A DNA stretch of 64,000 bases from NCBI GenBank assembly GCA_963575745.1, contig CAUYUJ010014171.1, forward strand, positions 734,186 to 798,185. The letters run 5' to 3'. Of this stretch, positions 9,836 through 21,131 are shown piece by piece; the stretch's first letter is position 1, and each line of letters starts with the position of its first letter. This DNA is from Prorocentrum cordatum (taxonomy: Eukaryota; Sar; Dinophyceae; Prorocentrales; Prorocentraceae). The position numbers and the translations under genes are program-made. The notes beneath the pieces were generated by a model. It did not search any database. It was not told where the DNA came from and worked only from the letters and a program-made list of their open reading frames with translations.

Positions 9836-11671
9836 GTGGGTAAAAGCGGGGGGCCTCGCTCCGCGACGCCATTACGTTGCGGCGCAAATTCAGCAACAGT
9901 CTCCGCAATTTCCAACAGCAGCCGTGGGCGAAATTGGTCAGCTGGCTTCGCCACTTTGTCCGTTCGGCCGAGCAGGAACGCTGGGCGAGATCGATGCACC
10001 ACTCCGTCCAGCAGGTATGCGGCCACCTGCAGGGGCCGCTGGTCCGGGCCGCGCAGGCAGCTGCTCGCCCCGATGCTGCCACCATCATGGGGGATCTCCG
10101 CCTTGGGTTCGATGCGATCGGCATCATCCCGCCGCCAGGCACGTGGGAGCCCAGGCAGGAGCAGCACGCGCCGACCCCTGCGGCTGACATCCTGGCGGCG
10201 GCCCGCAAACTCCAGGACGCGGGGGCCGTGTGCCGTGGCCGCAGCGTGCTGGCCAAAACTGTGGCAAGCAGTGAAGGATCAAACGGCCGAGGAAGGCCGC
10301 ATGGACATCGCGCGGGCCGAGTCCGTGCCTGCTTCGGTCAACAACCTGCGCGCCATGCTGGGCGATTTTGCTGACTGGCTTTGCTTTGGAGCGGGGCAAG
10401 GTGGCAAAATTCCAGGGTGGGCTCGCGGGCCTGCGGCGTCGCGGCAGCCACTGGCCTCCAGGAGAAAATGCACATGATCGGCGTCGACGGAGTCACCGCC
10501 CTCATTCGCGCGGCTGCAGAGGTGCACGATCGCCTCCAGCGGTTGGGAGAAGATGTTACACCCGGCCGCGCTCATGCCTGCCCTTCGGCGCTTCTACGTC
10601 GCCTTTGTTGTCGACACCGATGCAGGGGAAACCGTGGCCGTGGCCCCTCGGTGCATGAGTTTCGATGGGAGGGCGCAACCACGGCAGTGCGCTCGCCTGC
10701 CTCGCGCCGTCGTCGCTCTGGCGCGCAGATCGTTTGGGCTTCTGGTCGACCACCATGTCGACGACGCGGTCACTTGTGCCCCTGGCGACACGACCGCGGA
10801 GGAATTTCAACTCGCCCTCGGCCTGCATCGCCTCGTCGGTTTTCAGGTCGCGTCCGAGTCGGACTCAGAAGACAAGTTCTTCCCGCCCAGGGCCGAGAGT
10901 GTCCTCCTCGGGGCGTGCTTCCGTCTGCCTCCGTTGTGCGGTGACGCCGACGACGTGCTCGTGAGTGGCGGATCTCGCAGATAAAGTTCAGAGGTACGCG
11001 GAGGAGCTAAGGCGGGCTCGCGCGGCATGCTCGCTCGGGGCGGCGTCGAAGCTCGCGGGCCGCTTCACTTGGGCGTTCTCGCTATCACGGGCGTCTTTCT
11101 GTGGGCGCTGTGCGACCAGGCCCGCGGCGGGAGCTGCGACGCAAGCAGGCGTTTCTGGATGTCTGTCGACGGGCTGCACGACATGCTCGACGGCCCCAGC
11201 GACGCCGATCTGCGCAGGTCTGTGCTGCGGGGCCCGCTGGCGCGGCCGTGCTGCGTCTTCGTCGGCGACGCCCGCGGCCGTGGCGAGCCGCGCGGCACCG
11301 AAGCGCTGGGGGCGGTCATTTTCGACGCCCGGCTTGCACGGCCCGAGTGCATCTCCTTGCCCCTCGCGGGCGAGTTGGAGCAGTTCCTGCCGCGACAGCG
11401 GGAGCAGCGCATCAACGAAGCGGAGACGCTCTGGGTGCGGCTGGCCATCCGGACGTGGGAGCGCCACCTCGCCGGAACCGACATCACTGTCGTGGTTGAC
11501 AGCTCTGCGGCCGAGGGCGTGGCTCGCAAGGGCATGAGCCATTCGCCCACGCTTTGCTGCTTGACGGCTGAGATCTGGAGAGCGATCCAGTTCCTGCAGG
11601 CGCGGATGTGGGTCATCCGCCTGCCGTCCGCGGACAACCCAGCGGACCCTCTCAGCTGGCTGAAACACTGA
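9836..11671 (+). pseudogene. Reverse transcriptase-RNase H of retroelement A, broken
   Basis: In order: RT N-terminal text DLRLGFDAIGIIPPPG near 10090-10140 in one frame, LWQAVKDQTAEEG near 10255-10300 in a second frame, then the palm with HHVDDAV near 10750-10770 (the usual YxDD position with His for Tyr). A connection segment follows (KVQRYAEELRRAR...ASKLAGR near 10985-11060). RNase H follows at about 11255-11665: VFVGDARG (first Asp), INEAETLW (Glu), VVDSSAA (Asp) and LPSADNPADPLSW at the end, stopping at 11669-11671. At least three frame changes and a TAA at 10982-10984 show decay. Confidence 0.65.
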
Positions 11672-11880
11672 GGCCGCCGCCGCGCTGGGCTGGCGCCGGG
11701 TGCAGTCGCCCTCTGCGCCCGTGCGGTGGCGCTTCGACCCGGCACTCTGGGGCCGCGCGTGACTGGCGCGCCGCGCCAGCGGCCCGTCCGGCGGGGCAGG
11801 GCGTGCGCCCTCTCGCGGCGGGGTAGGGCGTGCGCCCTCTCTCGCACGCACCACTTGGCCGGCTCCTTCTGCGGCATTGC
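11672..11880. other. GC-rich downstream flank of retroelement A
   Basis: Contains a duplicated GGGCGTGCGCCCTCTC block near 11803 and 11827. No gene. Confidence 0.5.
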
Positions 11881-12055
11881 GGGGCGGGGCTGCGGCACCT
11901 CCGCTTTGCTGCGGTCGCTTGGGGGCGGGGCTCGCGCACCTCCCTGGTGGCTGCGGCGCGGTCCAGGGCCATCTCTGTGGGGCGGGGCTGCGGCACCTCC
12001 ACATCGGCCAGCGCAGGCGGGCGCCAGGGGGCGGGGCTCGCACACCTCCCTGGCG
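11881..12055 (+). repeat. Four copies of a GGGGCGGGGCT-CACCTCC motif
   Basis: A GC-box-like motif GGGGCGGGGCTGCGGCACC or its GCTCGCGCACC variant starts near 11881, 11922, 11977 and 12027, each followed by CTCC. The two variants alternate. Confidence 0.7.
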
Positions 12056-13333
12056 CAGGAGACGTCAAGAAGTGTACGAACAGTATCGTTTACAGAATCG
12101 TCTCGGACATCATCGCCGTCTGCTTCGTCATCTGCGTCGTCGTCGTCGCCGCCTTCTCCTCCCCTTTCTCCACGTGTCGGCCGCGCCGTCCTGTCGATGG
12201 GCGACCGGTCCAGGCATGTACTGTAACCGAGGGGGGCTCTCCCTGGGTGTTGTGCCCTGCCCCTCTCTTCCCCTCTTCCCGTCCTCGTTTCCGCTTCTGC
12301 CCGTCCCTGTCTTCCCTCCGCCTCTCCCCTCACTGCCCGCGCGCCTCCCCCCTCCTGCTTCCTGGCGGGGGTGGGCGTGGGTGATTGACTGTCGGACCTC
12401 GCCGCGTGGCCCGCGGGGCCAGGTGTCGCTTGGAGGGAAGGCCTGTGCGGCGGCGCGCGCGCGTCGCCGAACCCAGGCGCCAGTTATGGGCTGCGCTGCT
12501 TTGGGGGGAGGCCTTGGACCTTAGATCTCTTTCCCCCGACCTGGCAGTGGGGTTTCCGTTGTGTGTTCCCCTGGCGGGGTCTGGAGGGGCACCCCCACAT
12601 TCTGGCCCCGGCCTCGGCGGAAGTCTGGCGGATGACGGCGAAAGGAGGCCGTAAATTTGCTGTTGCGGTTGCGGGCGTCGCGGACGGCCCCGGGAGGCTC
12701 AAGTATTGCCTCCGAGACGGCCTCATGTATGTCCGTGGGCCACGGGCGGAACGCCGGCGGAAGTCCGGCGGAAGACGGCCGTAAACTTGCAGTTGCGGCT
12801 CCTGTAGGCCGAGGCTTTCTCGCGATATCGTCCGAATTTGCCTGTGCAGCGTCCGACAGCCGCACTCTTGCAGGAGTGCGTGTTCATGAAGCTGGCGAGT
12901 CTGCCAGGCACCAGTTCGTCCCCCAGCCGCTCGTGAGGCTTCTCTGGCACTATGCGAGTGAATGGGTCTTGGGCCCTGTTTTGGGTTGTACGGGCAGTTC
13001 GGCTGTCCCGTCGAGCCCAGAGCATCTTGAAGTGGTTTGGAGTCCGGGATGATTTCTGTCATCCCCGATTTTGAGCCGTCATCTCGCGTGTGACCCTGGG
13101 CGAAATCTCAACATTACGCGTGGGCCGTCCTTCGCAGATATCCCATCGCGTGCTCTCGCATCGCGTGGCCCGCCTGCCAGCGCAGCGTGGCACGCAAAAG
13201 CGCGCGGGCAGAGCCAAGGCGGGCCGCGGGCCTCGCGATAGGGGACAGGGCAGGAGTGCACAGAAATGGGGAGGGCGAGAGGGGGGAGGGGGATCATGTT
13301 TTCTGATGTGTAGGAGGAGGAATAAGAACAGGT
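12056..13333. repeat. No gene; one 140-bp spaced duplication
   Basis: About 12613-12675 and 12753-12802 share CGGCGGAAGT, then GGCGG, GACGGC, CCGTAAA, TTGC and GTTGCGG. The rest is unassigned GC-rich DNA. Confidence 0.5.
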
Positions 13334-13375
13334 AGATGATGACGATGATGATGCTGATGATGATGATGATGATGC

Positions 13376-13422
<47 letters not shown>

Positions 13423-13748
13423 TTGGTGATTATGATGATGCTGATGCTGATGCTGATGATGATGGTGATGTTGATGATGCTGATGATGACACTGAGTGTT
13501 ATGATTATGATACTAATGATGATACTGATGTTAATAGTGGTGGTGATGATTATGGTGGTGGCGATGATCATGATGATAATGGTGGTGATGACGGTAATGA
13601 TGATAACGGTGATGGTGATGGTGACGGTGATGATGATGATGATGATGATGATGATGCTGATTATGATGCCGATCATGATGATGACGATGGTGATGGTGGT
13701 GGTGATGATGAGGGGGAGGAGAAGGATGATAGTGGCGATTGCGATGGC

Positions 13749-13806
<58 letters not shown>

Positions 13807-14047
13807 CTGATGATGACAATAATGACGATGCCGTTGTTAATGATGGTGATAATGAAGACATTGATGATGGTGCTGATGATGATGGTGATGTTGGTGATCA
13901 TCATGCTGGTCATGAGGAGGATGGCGGTGGTGATGATGATGATGACGACGATGCTGTTGATGATGATGCTGAGGATGTTGACAATGATGACGGTGGTGGT
14001 GATGATGCTGCTGAGGATGGTATTGGCTATGACGATGAGGATGAGGC
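13334..14047 (+). repeat. Long GAT/ATG trinucleotide microsatellite
   Basis: About 700 bp dominated by GATGATGAT with GCT, GTT, GGT and ACG interruptions. It keeps frames open on both strands (poly-Met, poly-Asp, poly-Ile, His-rich) for up to 1.6 kb. These are artefacts, not genes. Confidence 0.95.
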
Positions 14048-14229
14048 GGCACAGGTGGTTCTGGCGTGCCTCTCGCCAGGGGAGGGGAGGGTTTCTGAAC
14101 GTACTGTTGTTCACTGCTGTCCTTAGTATCACCGTTGCCATTCTGATAGACTTGCGACAGGGAGGATTCAATGGATGAGCACGAGGATTTGTTCCAGGAC
14201 GGGAATCGGTATAAGGCAGGATTAGTATA

Positions 14230-14263
14230 ATGATGATGGTGATGATGATGATGGTGATGATGA

Positions 14264-14328
<65 letters not shown>

Positions 14329-14374
14329 TTAAGGAGGAGGAGGAGGAGGAGGAGGAGGAGGAGGAGGAGGAGGA
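14230..14374 (+). repeat. GAT, CTG and GGA microsatellite block
   Basis: GAT run 14231-14263, CTG run about 14264-14286, GAT run to 14329, then a GGA run 14333-14374. Confidence 0.95.
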
Positions 14375-14627
14375 TATGATGAGCAGGCGACGGATGAGGA
14401 TGAGGATGAGGACCCGGATGACGCGTGGGAGGATGAGACGGAGGAAGAAGAGGAGGAGTGAAGGGGGGCGGGGAGGAAGTCACAGTAGGGAGGATAGCAA
14501 GGAAGACGAAGGGGATGATGATGATTCTAAGGAAGCGGGTAGGCAGGATGGCGATGGTGATGACAAGGATTGAGGAGGAGACGATAGGGATGATGAGGAC
14601 GAATCTGGCGACGGATATAATGATGAG

Positions 14628-15125
14628 GGGTTTGGGGCCCAGGAGTCGTAAGCTCCCTAGCAGTCTTGGGCCCCGGAGTCTAGGGCCCACGGGCCCCGGG
14701 CCCCCTGGAGTCTAGGGCCCCTGGCTGGCCCAGCTGGCAGCCTGGGCCTCTTAAGAGTCTTGGGCCCCCTCGCTCGGAGGGCCTGGAGCGTAGGGCCCAG
14801 GAATTCTGGGCCCCTTGGACTCTAGGGCCTAAGGTTTTCGGGCCCGCTGGAGTTTAGGGCCCAGACGCCTTGTGCCCCCTATGAGTCTTTGACCTTGGAG
14901 CGTGCGGCCCAGGAGTCCTGGGACCCTTCGAGTCTTGGGCCCAGGAGCCTTTGGCCCCTTGGAGTTCAGGGTCCACGAATCCGGGGCCCCCTTTGGAGTC
15001 TTGGGCCTTGGAGCCTGGAGCCCAGGAGTCCTGGGCTGCCTTCGGAGTCTTCGGCCCAGGAGTCCAAAGCCCCTGGAGCCGAGGGCCCAGGAGTCTGGGG
15101 TCCGGGGCCTTCTAAGAGTCTTGGC
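14628..15125 (+). repeat. GGGCCC/GGAGTC short-period repeat
   Basis: About 500 bp of alternating GGGCCC and GGAGTCT(A/T)GGGCC units roughly 15-27 bp apart, with many GGGCCC palindromes. Confidence 0.8.
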
Positions 15126-15889
15126 CACGAAAGAGTATTGAGCTCAATCGTTGATCCTAATTGTCGGGTTTTGCTCCTCTGGCGGAGTCCTTTCCAGCGG
15201 GGGCCCCGCCTTTCGGGGTGGGCGGGCGAGCCATAGCATGGGAGCGCGGCGTCTGGCTGGGCCCAGGCTCGCTTGCTGCGCCCAGGGCCCGGCGGCAAGG
15301 CGCGCCGCGGCGGCCCGAGCAGGCGCAGCGCCGGGCGAGCGCCTGGGCGCAGAGGCGCGACGCCGTTGGGGCTGCGCGGCTGCGCCGCGCGCGGGCCGCG
15401 CCGAGGAGGCACATTTTCCGCGCCGCGTGAGGAGAGAGCGCTCGTGCGAGCGCTGCGTCACGTTGACGCGACGCGTGACCTCGCTGGAGCGCACGATTGC
15501 GGTGCTCGTGCCAGTTGCAGCGGGTTTGTTCCATGCGTCCCCAGGCGTGGTTTTCTACAATGGCCTTGCAGCTGAGGTCAAGTTTGCGCATGTTCGAGAT
15601 GAACGGCACGATGGCTGCGCCGACCGCGAGAGGGACTGGAGCTCGGCAGCAGAAGCGGACCGCGCCTCAGGCGGGGGGCCTGAGGAGAATTCCGACGGGG
15701 AGGGCGAGGTCTCCCCCCGATCAGCGGAGGCATGCAGGATTGGCCGAGGAGACGGACGCCCCCCGAGAGGAGCTCGCCGCCCCCGCTACTTCCGAGGGGC
15801 AGCTGGAGTGAGGGCGTCGCTGAGGTTTCGCCGCTTCCTCCAGGTGACGAGCCGCTTTGCCCACGACCGCGCATATGTAAGGAAGCAAC
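15126..15889. other. No gene recognised
   Basis: Very GC-rich. Overlapping open frames on both strands lack motifs. Confidence 0.4.
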
Positions 15890-16093
15890 GCGAAAACGAG
15901 TCATAACGTTGGAACTTTTGCCATTCAGAGAGATTGAGTGCATTTCGGGCCAAGACAATCTGGAGCTCAAACGGCTGAATGTGTGTGTGTTCGCGTTTAT
16001 GTGTTACGTTTTCGGCGGCAGCCGCCGATCGTGCCCAGTTTGGGACCCGCGGTCTTTGCAGGGCGAAGTTCCACTGGGACGAATCAGTTTCGC
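15890..16093. mobile_element. Foldback (MITE-like) element, copy 1
   Basis: Left end GCGAAAACGAGTCATAACGT.. and right end AAGTTCCACTGGGACGAATC..TTTCGC are imperfect inverted repeats of about 29 bp. The interior shares TGATTGAGTGCATT-CGGGCC- and CGCCGATCGTGCCCAG with copy 2 at 21132-21300. No transposase inside. I call it MITE-like from two copies with inverted ends; no target duplication was proven. Confidence 0.6.
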
Positions 16094-16399
16094 ACTCAGT
16101 TGTTCCGACCTCGGCCTTCCAGCAAGGCTGATTCGAGGGCCCCTCCTGAGTTCTGTGCGCGACAGGGGGTCCGCGCCTGTCAACCGTTATTGCGCGCGGC
16201 TTTTGGAAGAACCTCAAGTAACGGCTGGGGGCAAGCTCTCGGTTAGGGCCAATGCAACTAGGGGCGGGCGCTCTCGGGTTAAATTCATAGGCCCAGCAAT
16301 TGGCGCGAAAGCTAAACTGAATTGAGCTACTCTGAGCTGGGCCGACCAGGGGCTGAGCCGAACTGACATGGGCCGCGGCGGCCACAGATGCATTGCTCT
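16094..16399. other. No gene recognised
   Basis: Non-coding-looking spacer downstream (on the minus strand) of the helicase-like pseudogene. Confidence 0.4.
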
Positions 16400-17463
16400 A
16401 ACAGGACATCGAAGCCCGACAGATTGACGCCACGGCGAATGCTGCTGGACTGCCGCGGCCTGACCTGGACGACCCGGCGCTGGACTGATCTTGATGGATA
16501 TGAAGACCATCTCTGTCCGTCTTTTCTCGGCATCGCCCCCGGCGCGCCATCCTTCGCGCGCAGCGGGGGGCGCGGGGCCGCCCTCGGGCCCGCCGGGCGC
16601 GTCTGGCCCGCGCGCCGCGAGCAGGCGGGGCGACGCCCGCGCCGAGGACCCCCGTGACCTCGACCCACTCCACCCGACGATCAATCGGGGCGGCATGGGC
16701 GGGCAAGGCGACCGCGGGGGGCCAGAAGTCCCGCCGGGGCCAACTCGCGGTGAGAATGCGCGGCGTGCCCTTCGGCGTCGCGCCATCTCGACCGCGGCGC
16801 GCGACGCCCCGCAGCTTCTCCGCGTCGACGGGCGCCTCGGCGTCTTCGACGCCCCAGTCCCGCGAGCGCATCTCGCCCGCGACCAGCTCCTGGCCGCGGA
16901 AGAAGTCCACGCCCCGCGAGCGGCCCGTCTTGTCCAGAAAATGGAACGCCCTGGTCCGGCGCGACCTCGCACGTGAGAGCATGGGCAAATGCGGCATTGC
17001 CCGAGCTGCCTGGGCCATGCAAGGCGAGCGTCGTGGACTTCCAGCCGCCGGCCGCCCGCCGCGACGCGCCGGGCCCGGCGAAGTCTACGGGGGCATAACG
17101 TTCCAGGTCGCACTCCGTGCTCTGGATTAGAGCGCCTGCGGAGATCTGATCGGCGCGCCAAGCATGCCGCACCTCGCCGACCAACTGCTGCGCGCTCTCC
17201 TTCCGCTACGCGCTGGGCAGGGCGCGGTCGCCATCTCCCTTGCCCTGCTTGGCCAACGCCCGCGCGCCTTATTCGGTCGCGACCTGGTCCTCCACGGAGG
17301 CGTCCGTGATCCCCGAAAACGACAGGAAGGACTTCTCGTGGCCGGCCTTGCTCGCGCCGCGGCGGCCCCCCGTCTGCACCGAAGGCCGCTCGGCTAACTT
17401 CGCGAGACGGCCCGCCCGCTGGAATCGGCAGCAACGACCGCGGGTCCCTGTCGACGTCGGCAA
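16400..17463 (-). pseudogene. SF3 (Rep-type) helicase-like domain, broken
   Basis: On the minus strand, reading from 17463 down, GHEKSFLSFSGITDAS is followed by an alpha-helical stretch and LALHGPGSSGN near 16990-17030. That matches a Walker A loop, except that the final Lys is Asn. In a second frame FHFLDKTGRS, RGQELVAGEM (Walker B region), PKGTPRILTASW (motif C region) and APIDRRVEWVEV follow, down to about 16660. This order is that of superfamily 3 helicases such as those of circular single-stranded DNA replicons. The frame changes and the Asn in the P-loop indicate a dead copy. I did not find the HUH endonuclease half. Whether it is viral, plasmid or transposon derived is open. Confidence 0.45.
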
Positions 17464-17577
17464 GCGGCTTCTAAGTTCGCCGAGCGCGTTCCAGCGCTCG
17501 CGAAGTGCCTACTCGCAAACGTCCGAAAAACACTTGTCTGCGTCGGTGTAATTTATCGTACATCTCCCATGGCGGAT

Positions 17578-18075
17578 TCAGGCCACTCGCGAGTAGTGAC
17601 TTTGCGAGTAGCGGAGCGCGCTCGTCGAGTAGTTGATTCCAGCAGGCAGTGCCCCGAGTAGTCGGCGCTGCCCGTTGGACTGACGGAAAAGCGCCCGCGG
17701 GCGCCGCTCCGCTGGGCCGCTGGCGCGCGATGGGGGCCTTGAATTTGACAGCGATGTGCTTGCGCGCCCCCTTCGCGTCCGCGCCCCCCCCCCAGGGCTC
17801 GCGCGGCTATGAGAAGACGCGCAGCTAGGGGCGCGCTCGAGAGCAAGGGTTCCCCGGGCGGGGCCCGGCTCGGGCCCCCGACTAGTGGCTCCCCCAACAT
17901 CGCGGCCCGCCTGGCGCGCCTTGTCCAGCTCGGGGCCCACCCCGAACTTGTCGCGCGCCCTCCTGAACGCATTGCTCGCTCTCTCCTTCGACGCGCCCCA
18001 CGGCTTCAGCCACGTTCGCCCGCGGCGCCTAAGAATCGCAAAAGCCGCCGCGGGTCGCGCTGGCGATCGCTCCAT
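17578..18075 (-). pseudogene. Coding-like minus-strand segment, unknown
   Basis: The minus strand reads RTWLKPWGASKERASNAF, then RRARDKFGVGPELDKARQ, an amphipathic, charged helix-like stretch unlike the Arg/Pro noise of other frames. It lies upstream, in minus-strand terms, of the helicase-like domain and may be part of the same gene. No family recognised. It breaks up below about 17900. Confidence 0.3.
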
Positions 18076-19303
18076 CGACCGCGGCCATGATCTGATCGAG
18101 CGGGCGGAACGATTGAGATGGATTTATCGGCGCTGCGATTGGGCGGCATCAGTTCGGGCTGGGCCCATCCCAGTGCGAAGGGCATTCGCGGGGGGCGCGG
18201 CCAGACGAACTGGCCGCGTCTCCACCCGGCTGACGCGCGGGCTTCGCCCTCATCATCATCAGCGCGAGAGTCGCCCTCGGCCGCTGACGTAGCCGCGTCG
18301 ACTGATCCGTTGCCCGACGAAGATTTCGGGGAAGCAGCGTCCGCGCCCCCGCCAGCATGAGCAGCGGCCGCAGGCTTCCCTGCGGCTGCGTCCTGGGGGG
18401 GCACCTGCATCCCGAATGCCGTCGCCAGCGGCGCCGCCTCCAGCAGCGTCGCCGTCGGCAGACCCCGCGCGCTCGATTGCGAAACGACCTCGCCGGCAGC
18501 GGGAACCCCATCAATGGGCAGCTAGGTGCGTTTGCCCATTCGGAGTTGTCGGCGCGGCACTGGGCCCGCGGCCGCGCGCTTGGGCGCGAATGCCCACTCG
18601 CTGGCGCTGCAGCGCTTATGGCGGCCAGAACGCGCGCGGGCAACCTCGCGGGTCGCCCCCGAGGTGCCCTCGGGTCGTTTGCCCCGTGGACGGGCCCGCG
18701 GGCTGCGCCGACGTCGCGAAGCTTGGCCACGGAATGCCTCGAACCATTGCGCCTGCAGGCGATTCGAGGCTGGCGCTCGCCACGCGGCCTAGGAGCATCG
18801 CGGCGCCCCAGAGCGCCAGAACGCCTAGGCCACAGCTCGCGCGCGCATTCGGCTGCGCAGACGGCGAGGCCAGACGCGTTCCTGCGACGGGCCGCGACAA
18901 GCCGAATGGCAGAGTACGCGGGACGACGTCTGCGCCCCAGCCATCTATTGCGTGGATTGAAACACCTAGCTGCTCGCGCTGTGAAGCGCCTACTTGCGTG
19001 GATCACAGAGTGGCCAAGTTGGACATTCTGAAATAATCGCGCACCCCTGAATTGCGCTGTAGCGCCAAAGCAGCGACTGCGCCGCGCCATCGCCAAGGCA
19101 CGATGCAAAATAAGGTTATTCACACCACGTCCGAACCGCAGAGCGAGTCGCTTGGAAGTGCGCGGCAGAACGCGCCCGAACGGAAAGGTTCGCGGGATGC
19201 CCCGCAATCGTTCTTCGGGGCGTAGCCGTCGGCGTTCGCGATGTCTCGCATGCTCGGGCGCATTCGCGCGGCCACTTCCTTCGCGAAGCTTTCGGCCACT
19301 TCT
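18076..19303. other. GC-rich, no gene recognised
   Basis: Long open frames on both strands reflect low stop frequency at high GC. A decayed continuation of the minus-strand gene is possible but unsupported. Confidence 0.35.
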
Positions 19304-20218
19304 ACGTGAAGTTCTTGGGCCGCTCGAGAGAGGCCTCCTTGGTTTCTGCCTTTTTCGGCGCCGTCGCGACGACGCAGGAGAAGAAGTCCAGCGGCATAGC
19401 CGACGAAGTCCGCTGCGGGAGGGAGAGCGCATCGATGCCGCGCGCAGCCTCAGCGTCGACGCCCTTCTGGCCGCGGCTGCCCTTGCGGCCCCAGTCTTCG
19501 ACGATGGCGCGCGACTTGCGGGCCCCCCAAGTGCGTTTCAGCGCCGACAGCAGCGGCCCGCAGTGGGCGTCCGCCGCCGTCTGCCCATTCCGCCTGCCAG
19601 CGCGCGCGCAGCAGAATGGCCCGATCCTTGGCGGCCGCCGCTGTCGCGCAGACCAGTGGGATGTCGAGGAAAGAATGGTTGCGCCGCGGCTTCGCCGCGC
19701 CCTTCCCCGCCCCCTCGCTCGGTTCGCGAAGGTGTCCAGCCTCCAATGTTTGTCTATGCATAGCGCGCTGCTTCTGGGTGCGTGGCTCGACCCATTTCCC
19801 ATTGTCTACGCGCGCGTGCACGCCGTTATCCCAGTCACTCTTCGGGTGCCCGAGCCAGTCCTTGAAGGTCCAGGCGCGGATCGCAGCATCTTCCTCGATC
19901 GCAGCGATATCTCCTTCCAAGGTTGTCTGTGCCGGGCGCCCTAAGCTCGCAGGGCTTCTTCGCGGGCACGTTGGCGCGCCTGGCCCCCCCCCCATGCCCG
20001 CTGCCGCTGCGACGTCCGCGTGGGTGGCCCGGTGCTCGTCGTCGACCTGCTTGACCAACCGCTCGCGGGCATGGTCTAGCTTGCGGGCGCCCTTTGCAGC
20101 CTGGGCGCGCTTCAGGCCCCGCGTCTCCGCCGCGCCTGCGGGCGGGGCGGCCGGCCCCCTTGACGCGCCTGTGCGCGGCGGACTGGTGCGAGGGCGCCGC
20201 CCCGCGAGCATCGCGCAT
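19304..20218 (-). pseudogene. Unknown minus-strand protein, broken
   Basis: The minus strand gives protein-like text in two frames: ARKLDHARERLVKQVDDEHR, then TLEGDIAAIEEDAAIRAWTF, HPKSDWDNGVHARVDNGKWV and HSFLDIPL, and in a second frame KSRAIVEDWGRKG, AEAARGIDALSL, PLDFFSCVV and ASLERPKNFT ending at 19302-19304. The frame changes near 19680-19750. The residue mix suggests a true protein of at least 280 residues, but I know no family for it. It precedes the helicase-like region on the same strand and lies between the two foldback copies. Confidence 0.4.
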
Positions 20219-21131
20219 CCCGTTAGAATCGCGGACGGCGGCGGCGATGCCCCCGCCGCGGGCCCTCGCAGACCGGTCGACCCAGGCCAGCTCGCCCTGC
20301 TGCAGACGCTGGCGCGGCGGGGCGCGCGCGCGGCATCGGGGCTGGCTGGGCGCGCCGCGGAGGCGCCGGGAGCAAGTCGGAGTCTCCGTGGACCAAGCGC
20401 CCGCGAGGCAAATCGTTCGAGCTCCAATGGCGCCGCGGATGCGAGGACATCAGCACCGGAAGGGAAGGCCGCCCCAGGGCCCACCCTGCGTCCTGGGCCC
20501 AAGGGTGGCGAGGGGCAACCACGCCTCGGGGTCCTGGGGCAGGCCCAGGGGTGGGCCTAAGGGAACGGCCCCTGGGGCAAGTCTAAGGTGGGCCTAGAGG
20601 TGGGCCCTAGGAGTAGTCTCGCAACGTCCCAACTAATGAATTTCACAGACGCCGGAGCAATCGCAAACCTCAGCTGGGCGCGACTAGCCCCCTCGGGGAG
20701 CCATTGCAAGCTCAGACGCGGCGCTCCTGGCCCCGTCGGGACATCGCGGCCCTGCTATGCTGAGACACAGCGACTTGGCGCCGCGCCATGCGTTCGCTCG
20801 TCAGCATTGGTGGATGCGGTTCTCGTGAGGTTTAGTCGGGCGTGGCAGGGCATGCCGAAGGGCGAAGGGCAGGTCTGCGGGTGGGCCGTAGGGGGGGCCC
20901 GAGTGAACACGTATGTTTCGTCGACGGGGTCGCAACATGCGCGGCAGGAGCGGGCGCCGCAAAGTGCGCGGCATCTGTGTCTGGCAGAGGTAGAGCAGAA
21001 CCGCACGCGCGCTCCATTGTCAACGGTAAGGAGCAGTAGGCGGTACATGTTCGAAATGCGTCGGCAAGGATGCGAGCCTGGCGCTGTCTGGCGTGCCATG
21101 ACGAAATGGCAGCCGTGGGTGTAAGAAATTA
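20219..21131. repeat. No gene; G-rich repeats at 20460-20625
   Basis: 20460-20625 repeats GGGGTGGGCC, GGGGCAGGCCC and GGCCTA(A/G)GG. The rest is unassigned. Confidence 0.45.

Larger units (their letters stand above)
8385..11671 (+). mobile_element. Decayed retroelement A (Gag-like, RT, RNase H)
   Basis: A Gag-like segment with a Cys/His zinc finger is followed by reverse transcriptase and RNase H blocks on one strand. The blocks are spread over all three plus-strand frames with in-frame stops, so this is a dead copy. I found no long terminal repeats, terminal inverted repeats or target duplication around it. Family is uncertain: an RT of the DIRS/unclassified dinoflagellate type fits best. 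Confidence 0.6.

Noticed and set aside
13059-14690. 543-codon minus-strand Ile-rich frame and 280-codon plus-strand Met-rich frame
   Set aside because: Both are translations of the GAT microsatellite.
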